From: Propionibacteriaceae bacterium
Lineage (GTDB): Bacteria; Actinomycetota; Actinomycetes; Propionibacteriales; Propionibacteriaceae
DNA length: 38,886 nt
Direction of reading: 5' to 3'
Assembly (NCBI GenBank): GCA_025965155.1
Contig: JAOPXN010000018.1
Coordinates: 1-38,886, forward strand
Under the pieces are notes generated by a model. The model was not told where the DNA came from, ran no database searches, and saw only the letters and a program-made list of their open reading frames with translations. Position numbers and translations under genes: made by a program. Of the stretch, positions 32,868 through 38,886 are shown piece by piece. How positions within the stretch are numbered: the first letter of the stretch is position 1; every line of letters begins with the position of its first letter.

Positions 32868-34370
32868 TCAGGTGCGTGGCTGAGTCGACTCCGCCCTGAT
32901 CTCCGTGTCGGTTGCGTGACCGAAACGGACCCCATCGGTCACGGGGCCGCGCCGCATCAGCCCAATGTCGCGTACGTAGTTCTGGTACAGCCGCCACGGA
33001 GCGGCCGGTCCCTGCTTCGGCATGGAGGCCGCGTTGCGCTGGACGTACCCGGACTTCAGGTCCACCAGGGGAGTTAGCTCGTCCGGGTTGTCGATCTCGG
33101 GTCTCACCGGTGTGACTATCTGGTAGCAGCGTCGGTCCATGTGGTCCAGAAGCCGGCAGACGTAGGTCGCGACCAGGTCGGCCTTGAGGGTCCAGGACGC
33201 GTTGGAGTAGCCGATGGTCAACGCGAAGTTCGGCACGTCGGACAGCATCGTCCCCTTGTAAACAAGGGTGTCGGACAGGTTGATCAACCTGCCGTCGACC
33301 TCCAGAGTGACGCCGCCAACCGCGATCATGTCCAGGCCGGTGGCGGTGACGATGATGTCGGCTTTCAGCTGCTCGCCGGAGGCGAGTGCGATACCGGACT
33401 CGGTGAATGTCTCGATCTCGCCGGTCACGATGTCGGCGGTGCCGTTGCGGATGGCCCGGAACAGGTCCCCGTCGGGCACGATGCAGAGGCGCTGATCCCA
33501 CGGGTTGTATCGCGGCGCAAGATGCGTGTCGACGTCGAAGTCGGGTGGCAGCTGCTCGACCGCCTTCCGCCGAAGGTAGGCCTTCATCATCTCGGGCCGG
33601 CGGCGGCTGAGCTGGAAGAATCCCAGCTGGAACAGCACGTTCTTCCAGCGAGTAAGCCAGTACGCCAGCCGGCTCGGCAGCCGACGCCGCAGCCCCTTAG
33701 CGAGTGGATCACCGGAAGGCAGCGAAACGATGTAGCTGGGGGAGCGTTGCACCATGGTGACGTGCGCTGCCCGTTGGGCCAGCGCGGGGAGCAGAGTCAC
33801 CGCCGTCGCACCGCTACCGATCACCACGACCCGCTTGCCGGCGTAGTCAAGGTCATCCGGCCAGTGCTGCGGATGGACGATCGGCCCCGAGAACTTCTCG
33901 GCGCCCGGGAACGTCGGACTGTAGCCCCGGTCGTAGCGGTAGTAGCCCGAGCATGCCCACAGGAACGAGCAGGTCAGTGTCACCGTTTGGTTGACGTCGT
34001 CTCGGTGAGCGGTCACCGTCCAGCGTGCGGCCGCGGTGGACCACTCGGCCTTGACTACGCGGTGATGGAACCGGATCTTGTCCTCGACACCCTGGTCGCG
34101 GGCGGTGTCGCGGAGGTATTCCAAGATGGCGGCGCCGTCGGCGATGGCCTTCTGCCCGGTCCACGGTCGGAACGAGTATCCCAGCGTGAACATGTCTGAG
34201 TCCGACCGTACGCCGGGGTAGCGGAACAGGTCCCACGTCCCGCCGAGGGCATCCCGGGCTTCAAGGATGGCGACGGACTTGCCTGGCCGCCGCCGCTGCA
34301 GATGACTGGCGGCACCGATTCCGGACAGGCCAGCCCCGACGATCAGCACGTCTAGATGTTCAACGGTCAC
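32868..34370 (-). CDS. Baeyer-Villiger flavin monooxygenase, EthA-like
   Basis: A 500-residue FAD- and NADPH-dependent monooxygenase. It has the FAD Rossmann motif VGAGLSGIG (residues 11-19), the Baeyer-Villiger fingerprint FSGPIVHPQHWP (160-171) and a second Rossmann motif VIGSGATAV (183-191). Long stretches follow mycobacterial EthA nearly word for word (GGTWDLFRYPGVRSDSDM, NPWDQRLCIVPDGDLFRAIR, YSNASWTLKADLV), and the length is close to EthA (489). EthA-type enzymes oxidise ketones and activate thioamide drugs; the natural substrate here is unknown. The GTG start has a weak AAAGAC site. No EthR-like repressor is adjacent; upstream on the same strand is a histidine kinase gene 100 bp away. 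Confidence 0.92.
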   Translation of the reverse strand: MTVEHLDVLIVGAGLSGIGAASHLQRRRPGKSVAILEARDALGGTWDLFRYPGVRSDSDMFTLGYSFRPWTGQKAIADGAAILEYLRDTARDQGVEDKIRFHHRVVKAEWSTAAARWTVTAHRDDVNQTVTLTCSFLWACSGYYRYDRGYSPTFPGAEKFSGPIVHPQHWPDDLDYAGKRVVVIGSGATAVTLLPALAQRAAHVTMVQRSPSYIVSLPSGDPLAKGLRRRLPSRLAYWLTRWKNVLFQLGFFQLSRRRPEMMKAYLRRKAVEQLPPDFDVDTHLAPRYNPWDQRLCIVPDGDLFRAIRNGTADIVTGEIETFTESGIALASGEQLKADIIVTATGLDMIAVGGVTLEVDGRLINLSDTLVYKGTMLSDVPNFALTIGYSNASWTLKADLVATYVCRLLDHMDRRCYQIVTPVRPEIDNPDELTPLVDLKSGYVQRNAASMPKQGPAAPWRLYQNYVRDIGLMRRGPVTDGVRFGHATDTEIRAESTQPRT

Positions 34371-34470
34371 TGGATGGTCTTTCGTCTCGGCGACGTCCGG
34401 ATTTCACGCTACCTGACTGCGCTGAGCCTGGGGCGGGTGGCGTATGCCAGCGCAGTTGGGGTGGATGGCG

Positions 34471-35940
34471 CTAGATGCCGGGCGCAGAGGTTGTGGGAAC
34501 CCGTAGCTGCCAGTGGGTTCCGGCTCCCGGCGCTGACGCCACGCGGAGCTGGCCGTTGGCGTAAGTCGTTGCGTCGGCCATGAGCCTGAGCCCGAAATGT
34601 CCGGCTTTTGGCGATCGAAGCTGCTCCTCGGGGTCGAAGCCGATTCCGTTGTCGATCACGTCCAGCACCATTTCGTTGCCCTCGGCGGCCAGCTCGATGT
34701 CTACCGCGGTTGCTGCCGAATGACGTGCCACGTTGCGTAAGCATTCCTGGGCCACCTGGAACACCAGCCGTTCACTATCGTTGCTGAGTCCGGTGGAGTG
34801 GCCCAAACCGCTGAGTCGCACCTCGATGTGGCGGGCTCTGAGACTTGCCACGAGGTCACCCAGGGCGTTCTCGAGTCCGGTGGCGTCCAGGGTCGGCGGG
34901 TAGATGTCGACGAGCAGCGTGCGGAGCCCGCCGATGCTGGTTCGGACCGTGTTTGCCGCCTGCCGCACCCCGTCGGCGATCCGGTCGCGCCCGTCGGCCT
35001 CTGCTCGCGCGGCAGCGGCGGATACAACGAAGGAAGCAGCGACGAGTTCCTGCACCACGCCGTCATGCAGTGTTGCGGCGATCCGTCGCCGCTCTTCGGC
35101 TGACGCGTCGACCGCCCGCTTGAGCAGTATCTCGCGCTGATCCTTTGACCGGTTCAGCCGCTGCAACAGCCGCCACACCACCGGAAGCAGTAACAAGCTC
35201 AACATCAGCAGGCTACCAATCGTAATGCTGGCGAAGCCTCGCCACAGCTCGCTGGCGCGGGCAACCACGGTGCTGTAGGGAGAGTAGATCTCCATCACCA
35301 ACGCTTGACCATCGGGCGTGTACACCGGTCGGTACACCTCAAGCAATTTGCCGTTCCCGCGCTCATAGGCGTTCTCCGGCTCCTGGAGATCTGTCACCTC
35401 CGCCCGGAGCGCGGGGTGGGCTATGACGGCCTTGTGATCATCGCTGAGTGGAAAAGACTTGCCTACCAGGACCGGGTCGTTGGAGTACACCACAAGTCCA
35501 TCGGCCGTCCATAGCTTCACCCGGATAATGGAGTCACCGACAAGGTGGCTGCGTACGGCCGCGTCTAGCCGGGCAACCGCATGCGGCTCCTGGTCGACAA
35601 TGCCATTGCGCAACGCCGGCTGAACGACCGTGGTCGCGAGCATGTCGCCCAGATGAGCCGCATCACCGACCGCCTGATGTTCGGCCATCTGCCGGCTGGC
35701 GATAGCGCCGAACAATGCCACCGCCACCACCACGAGAACGGTCATCGCGATGATTTGGATATAGATTCGTGTCGGCCGCAGCGGAGGTTCAGCCAGCACC
35801 GGGGCAGGGCTCAAGGACAAGTTGGTCCAACGCCGAGTTGGATCAGTCGCGGGTTCCTCGGCGTCGGTCTCCAAGAGTCCAGTTGTGACGATCTCCTGTT
35901 CGACGGAGCCAAGCCGATGTCGAGGGGGTGTGGAGCTCAT
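34471..35940 (-). CDS. NarL-type membrane sensor histidine kinase
   Basis: A 489-residue sensor kinase. A cytoplasmic N-terminus leads to TM1 (IQIIAMTVLVVVAVALFGAI). An external sensor domain follows (about 85-235; RVKLWTADGLVVYSNDPVLV, LRAEVTDLQEPENAYERGNG), then TM2 (ASITIGSLLMLSLLLLPVVW). The HisKA_3 helix has the phospho-acceptor H292 in RRRIAATLHDGVVQE. The HATPase has an N box (ECLRNVARHS), G1 (DNGIGFDPEE) and G2 (GHFGLRLMAD). I prefer the ATG at 35940 with AGGTGG upstream; in-frame ATGs at 36063 and 36081 would add up to 47 residues. No full response regulator is adjacent. A receiver-only gene lies at 37189 on the other strand beside a decayed copy of this sensor domain. Confidence 0.88.
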   Translation of the reverse strand: MSSTPPRHRLGSVEQEIVTTGLLETDAEEPATDPTRRWTNLSLSPAPVLAEPPLRPTRIYIQIIAMTVLVVVAVALFGAIASRQMAEHQAVGDAAHLGDMLATTVVQPALRNGIVDQEPHAVARLDAAVRSHLVGDSIIRVKLWTADGLVVYSNDPVLVGKSFPLSDDHKAVIAHPALRAEVTDLQEPENAYERGNGKLLEVYRPVYTPDGQALVMEIYSPYSTVVARASELWRGFASITIGSLLMLSLLLLPVVWRLLQRLNRSKDQREILLKRAVDASAEERRRIAATLHDGVVQELVAASFVVSAAAARAEADGRDRIADGVRQAANTVRTSIGGLRTLLVDIYPPTLDATGLENALGDLVASLRARHIEVRLSGLGHSTGLSNDSERLVFQVAQECLRNVARHSAATAVDIELAAEGNEMVLDVIDNGIGFDPEEQLRSPKAGHFGLRLMADATTYANGQLRVASAPGAGTHWQLRVPTTSAPGI

Positions 35941-36447
35941 GCTGGCCACCTGAGTTGAGGTGTCGGCCTGGTCATGCCGTCGTCGAGGTGGGTAGGGCCG
36001 ATCCGAACGCCGTGGCAGCGTCTGGCTGCCAGGCTTCAACATCTCACGCGGCCACAATTCCATTACTCCCCCGCATATCAAGCACCTACAGACCGCGGTC
36101 GCGGCGGCGCGAGCCGCTCGGTGGCCGCGCCGCCCGACCTTGCCAGTCCATCGCAGCTTGGCTGGTCATCTTTAGCCCAATCAAGCTGCGCAACTGCCCC
36201 ATCCACCAGTGCTTCCAGGTTGCTCCGACCTTGACCGGCACGGCACCCCAGCACAGGGGGTGCGTCTCGACCCAAAAGAGGGGATGGGAGGTGATTTTTC
36301 ATACCGCGGCGTCCGCGGGCACGGCCTAAGCATCACTGCAAAGGCGATTGCGGCGGTACTAGGACTGATGAGTCATTGCGGCTAGTTCTCCGCTGCGCCG
36401 ATTCTGAACGTACAGGTGGAAACCACGCACAGAGAGTAGGAATCACA
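35941..36447. other. Intergenic region between the kinase and the small secreted protein
   Basis: I see no convincing gene here, apart from the possible 47-codon upstream extension of the kinase (to 36081). Two CCGCGG hexamers flank CGT at 36304-36318, and ATTGCGGC is directly repeated at 36347 and 36375. The 150 bp before 36448 should hold the promoter of the small secreted protein, but no strong -35/-10 pair stands out. Confidence 0.4.
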
Positions 36448-36849
36448 ATGAGCGGAAAGTTAGTACGTAGCGTAGGAGTGGCCACAGCGGCGATGTTGGC
36501 GATGGGGTCGGCTGCTTTGTTGGCGGCTCCGGCTGAGGCCAAGGGCAGCGATGGACGGGTCGAGAAGCGGGGTACCTGCAGCAAGGGCGGTACGTGGAAG
36601 CTCAAGGCCAAGCACGACGACAACCGGATCGAGTGGGAGTTCGAAGTGGACACCAACAGAGTCGGCCAGAAGTGGTCGGTCAAGGTCACCGACAACAAGA
36701 CTCGGGTCTTCACCGGAACTCGTACCACGACCGCCCCGAGCGGGTCATTCTCGGTCGAGAAGAAGACGGCAAACCGCGCCGGCAAGGACGTGATCAAGGC
36801 TCGTGCGACTCGCGGCAAGAACGTCTGCGCTGGCACCGTCTCCGTCTGA
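36448..36849 (+). CDS. Small secreted protein of unknown function
   Basis: A 133-residue exported protein with a clear signal peptide ending in AEA at residue 31. The 100-residue mature part is rich in Lys, Arg and Thr and looks like all-beta structure: RGTCSKGGTWKLKAK, then IEWEFEVDTN, VGQKWSVKVTDN, TTAPSGSFSVEKK and a final CAGTV. Cys44 and Cys127, near the two ends, could form a disulfide. I recall similar unnamed actinobacterial proteins sharing the CSxGSxWKLK...EFEVD pattern, but no function is known. The ATG at 36448 follows AGGA and gives a proper signal peptide. It lies between the kinase and the receiver gene, so a link to that signalling system is possible. Confidence 0.82.
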   Translation: MSGKLVRSVGVATAAMLAMGSAALLAAPAEAKGSDGRVEKRGTCSKGGTWKLKAKHDDNRIEWEFEVDTNRVGQKWSVKVTDNKTRVFTGTRTTTAPSGSFSVEKKTANRAGKDVIKARATRGKNVCAGTVSV

Positions 36850-36952
36850 CCGGGCTGGACGTGCCTCCCCGGGACCAGCGAACCATCTCGCTAGCTGATG
36901 GACACCATGAAGCGCACCACCATGGTGCTGGTTCCGGGGTGCGCCGCCCTAA

Positions 36953-37192
36953 CATGCTGCTGGCCGTGCCTGCCCCGTCTTCGGCGACGTCGTGGTGAGG
37001 TTCTGGACCGCAGCTGGCACGATGGTGCTCGCCGACGAGACCCGACTGGTGGGCGCATCGTTCCCGCTGAGTAAGGTCGGGCTGTGGTTGATGGCCAACC
37101 GGATCTTCCGCGCGGAGGTGACGGACCTGCAGGACCTGGAGAAACGCTTCGAGGGCGGTCCGGGAAGCCTGCTGGAGGTTCCCACAGCATGA
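36953..37192 (+). pseudogene. Decayed sensor-domain fragment of a histidine kinase
   Basis: An open stretch of about 79 codons has no convincing start, but from about 36980 it reads VFGDVVVRFWTAAGTMVLAD, ETRLVGASFPLSK and FRAEVTDLQDLEKRFEGG. It matches the sensor region of the kinase at 34471 (VKLWTADGLVVYSND, LVGKSFPLSD, LRAEVTDLQEPENAYERG) from end to end. Membrane helices, the phospho-acceptor region and the ATPase domain are all missing. Its stop TGA overlaps the receiver gene start (ATGA). GTG codons at 36992 and 36995 could still start a 66-residue peptide. Confidence 0.7.
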
Positions 37193-37557
37193 CCACGGTT
37201 CTGCTTGTCGACGACCATCACATGATCCGGGCCGGGTTGGCAGCACTCATTGGCGCCGCCGACGATCTGGAGGTGGTCGGCGAGGCCTCCGACGGTGAGC
37301 TGGCGGTCGCGCGAGCCCTTACTGTCCGCCCGGACGTGGTCTTGATGGACCTGTCGATGCCCGTCTTGGACGGCGTGGAGGCAACTCGCCGGATTCTGGC
37401 CGAGCTGCCCGCCACCCGCGTCATCATTCTCTCCGCGGACACGCAACGTGCCGACGATGCGTTGGCCGCCGGCGCGGTCGGCTATCTACTGAAGGAAGGT
37501 GATCCCCGCGACCTGCTCGCCGCGCTCCGGTCCGCCGTCCGAGGTACGTCACAGTAA
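37189..37557 (+). CDS. Receiver-only NarL-type response regulator
   Basis: A 122-residue protein made of one receiver domain with all key residues: D8 and D9 (LLVDDH), the phosphorylation site D54 (VVLMDLSMPVLDG), S82 (IILSAD) and K102 (YLLKEGDP). It is closest to NarL/LuxR-type regulators, which are about 210 residues with a C-terminal helix-turn-helix. Here the protein stops at VRGTSQ, just where the linker to that domain should begin, and no helix-turn-helix is seen in the 86 bp downstream. Either it is truncated or it works as a single-domain regulator. The start overlaps the decayed sensor fragment by ATGA. The kinase at 34471 is the only candidate partner in the window. Confidence 0.85.
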   Translation: MTTVLLVDDHHMIRAGLAALIGAADDLEVVGEASDGELAVARALTVRPDVVLMDLSMPVLDGVEATRRILAELPATRVIILSADTQRADDALAAGAVGYLLKEGDPRDLLAALRSAVRGTSQ

Positions 37558-37619
37558 ACCGCACCGGCATTGCTACTGACAGCGGCTTCGCAGACACCGC
37601 GGCCGAAGTACCCCGGACA

Positions 37620-37639
37620 CCTGATCGGCGAAGATCAGG
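37620..37639. terminator. Hairpin between the receiver and DHFR-like genes
   Basis: CCTGATC (37620-37626) and GATCAGG (37633-37639) form a perfect 7-bp stem with a 6-nt loop between convergent stops at 37557 and 37644. No T-tract. Confidence 0.5.
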
Positions 37640-37643
37640 CAGC

Positions 37644-38219
37644 TCAGCTCGCCGCTCCGGTGCTACCCGGCGGGCCGTCGAGCACGGTGGGCACGTACTG
37701 CAACAGTTGGAGCCCCCCTTCGAAGGTGCGGCTCTCGACCAGGTCGAGCCGGAGGTCGGGATATCCGTCGTAGATCCGATCTTGGCCGGTGGCACCGGTG
37801 ATCACCGGGAAGATGACGACCTGGAAGCGATCGACCAACTCGGCCGCAATCAGCGATCGACACAGGCTCACACTGCCTAGCGTCCGCAGTTCGATGCGGC
37901 TGTCCTCCTTCATCGCTCGCACGGCTTCCACCGCGTCTCCCGTCACCAGTCCCGTGTTGGCCCATGCCAGCGGCTCGGTCAGGGTCGAGGAGAAGACCAC
38001 CTTCGACATCGGGGTCAGCTCGTCGACTCCTTCTTCGCCGCTCGCGGCGAAGGCTGACATCAGCCGGTAGGTCGTCGCACCCATCAAGATCGTGTGCTCG
38101 GGCTGTTCGCCGAGCCAGCCGAAATACTCAGCGCTCTCCATGCCCCACCAACCCGGCCAGCCCTCGGCGGCTCCGTAGCCGTCGAGCGAGGTGATGAAGT
38201 CGATCATGAGTGTTCCCAT
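37644..38219 (-). CDS. Dihydrofolate-reductase/RibD-C-like protein
   Basis: A 191-residue cytoplasmic protein of the RibD C-terminal/DHFR-like superfamily. The start MGTLMIDFITSLDGYGAAEG is typical, followed by the nucleotide-contact region HTILMGATTYRLM, SKVVFSSTL, and the late strand VDRFQVVIFPVITG. Such proteins are often annotated as dihydrofolate reductase family, but their substrates are mostly unknown, and this is not a canonical folate enzyme. The ATG at 38219 follows GGAGG at good spacing; an upstream in-frame start would add 25 residues without support. A second member of the family lies 123 bp upstream on the same strand. Confidence 0.88.
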   Translation of the reverse strand: MGTLMIDFITSLDGYGAAEGWPGWWGMESAEYFGWLGEQPEHTILMGATTYRLMSAFAASGEEGVDELTPMSKVVFSSTLTEPLAWANTGLVTGDAVEAVRAMKEDSRIELRTLGSVSLCRSLIAAELVDRFQVVIFPVITGATGQDRIYDGYPDLRLDLVESRTFEGGLQLLQYVPTVLDGPPGSTGAAS

Positions 38220-38342
38220 CAGATCCTCCGTTTCCTTCCTGAGGCAAACCGGGCCGTCCTCCATTAACTGACCGATGCGGCGCCCTGAACTCATCGGGCT
38301 TCACCCCGGTTCGGCGCGGCGCTGGTGACTCCGACGGCGGTG

Positions 38343-38825
38343 TCAGTCCGACACGTCGCGGGCGCGCCCGTAGCGCTCGTAGATGACGCGCAAGCCGAAC
38401 GTCCTGGTCTCGATCAGGTCTAGCCGGATGTCTTCGGTGACCGGCGGCAGGAAGGGCGTGCCGCCACCGACGAGGATCGGATTGCGGAACATGCGGAACT
38501 CGTCGACGAGGCCGAGCTCGATCGCTGCCGCGGCCAGGTCGGCGCCGCCGATTGAGACGACCTTGTCGGTCGCGTCAAGCGCCGCAGCGGCCTCCTCGGC
38601 CACCGACGACTCGGCGAGCCGGGCGTTACCCTGAACGTTGTCGAGCGTGCGGCTGCAGACGACCTTCGGGATAGCGCACCAGACGTCGGCGAACGCGGCC
38701 CCGAGCTCGCGGATCTGCGCTAGGTGGAAACGAAACTGCTCCTCGTTAGGGACCGTCCACCCGAACGCGCCCTCGCGGTCGGCGATGAAGCCGTCGACCG
38801 AGACGCCCATAGAGTAGATCAGCAT
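38343..38825 (-). CDS. DHFR/RibD-C-like protein with an internal deletion
   Basis: A 160-residue member of the same superfamily as its neighbour. The start MLIYSMGVSVDGFIADREGA and the end (LVDEFRMFRNPILVGGGTPF, LIETRTFGLRVIYERYGR) are intact. Between FHLAQIRELGA and FADVWCAIPKVVCSRTLD about 35 residues that relatives use for the next strand and helix (the YGRRLYE... region) are missing without a frameshift. Activity is therefore doubtful. I prefer the ATG at 38825; an in-frame GTG at 38837 is possible. Confidence 0.8.
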   Translation of the reverse strand: MLIYSMGVSVDGFIADREGAFGWTVPNEEQFRFHLAQIRELGAAFADVWCAIPKVVCSRTLDNVQGNARLAESSVAEEAAAALDATDKVVSIGGADLAAAAIELGLVDEFRMFRNPILVGGGTPFLPPVTEDIRLDLIETRTFGLRVIYERYGRARDVSD

Positions 38826-38886
38826 GGCTTCAAGCACCTCGCCCAGGAGCGACTGATGATGATCGCGATGACGCTCACCATTGAGG

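Noticed and set aside
32868-34370. EthR-type operator or regulator next to the EthA-like gene
   Set aside because: No TetR gene is adjacent and no clear palindrome is present in the 100 bp upstream.
36304-36318. CCGCGG-CGT-CCGCGG as a terminator or operator
   Set aside because: Each hexamer is itself a palindrome, so the repeat is expected in GC-rich DNA, and no gene end is nearby.
36365-36422. Hammerhead-ribozyme-like core (CTGATGA ... GAAA)
   Set aside because: The bases flanking CTGATGA and GAAA cannot form stem II, and no matching stems I and III are seen.

Overview
The window is high-GC DNA from an actinobacterium. Supporting signs are pervasive GTGA/ATGA stop-start overlaps, GTG starts, candidate leaderless genes with a TANNNT box seven bases before the start codon, an EthA-like Baeyer-Villiger monooxygenase, an AdhC-type alcohol dehydrogenase, and CUT1 sugar transport without its own ATPase. 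A Propionibacteriales-type soil or plant-associated organism (Microlunatus/Kribbella-like) is plausible, but I cannot place it more precisely. There are no phage genes, insertion sequences or CRISPR arrays.

Region 1 (1-8.2 kb) encodes exported proteins: the 3' end of a possible TasA/camelysin-like protein, an FG-GAP beta-propeller protein, a parallel beta-helix protein, and a 1563-residue secreted protein with nine FN3 modules and two complete pectin methylesterase domains. Region 2 (8.4-13.2 kb) holds a VOC/glyoxalase protein, a Gfo/Idh/MocA oxidoreductase, tRNA-Glu, an unrecognised 176-residue protein, a secreted SH3-repeat protein with a peptidase-like C-terminus, and a small HExxH metallopeptidase.

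Region 3 (13.2-17.2 kb) is a probable five-gene minus-strand operon: a membrane-anchored protein that is essentially a lone GroEL apical domain, an EamA transporter, two DUF202 proteins and an alcohol dehydrogenase. It is divergent from a DUF1992 (DnaJ C28-like) gene. The lone apical domain is the most unusual gene in the window.

Region 4 (17.2-30.8 kb) is a carbohydrate-utilisation locus. A promoter overlapped by a LacI-type operator (22690-22703) drives a sugar ABC transporter (binding protein and two permeases), a GH51 arabinofuranosidase, a GH2 glycosidase and a LacI regulator. A complete peptide/oligosaccharide (Dpp/Opp-type) ABC operon diverges from the same intergenic region. With the pectin methylesterase upstream, the window suggests growth on arabinose-containing pectic plant polymers.

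Region 5 (30.8-38.9 kb) is more eroded. It carries a broken aminoglycoside-phosphotransferase gene, a secreted CHAP-lectin protein with a structured leader, an EthA-like monooxygenase, a NarL-type histidine kinase, a small secreted protein, a decayed copy of that kinase's sensor domain joined by ATGA overlap to a receiver-only response regulator, and two DHFR/RibD-like proteins, one with an internal deletion.
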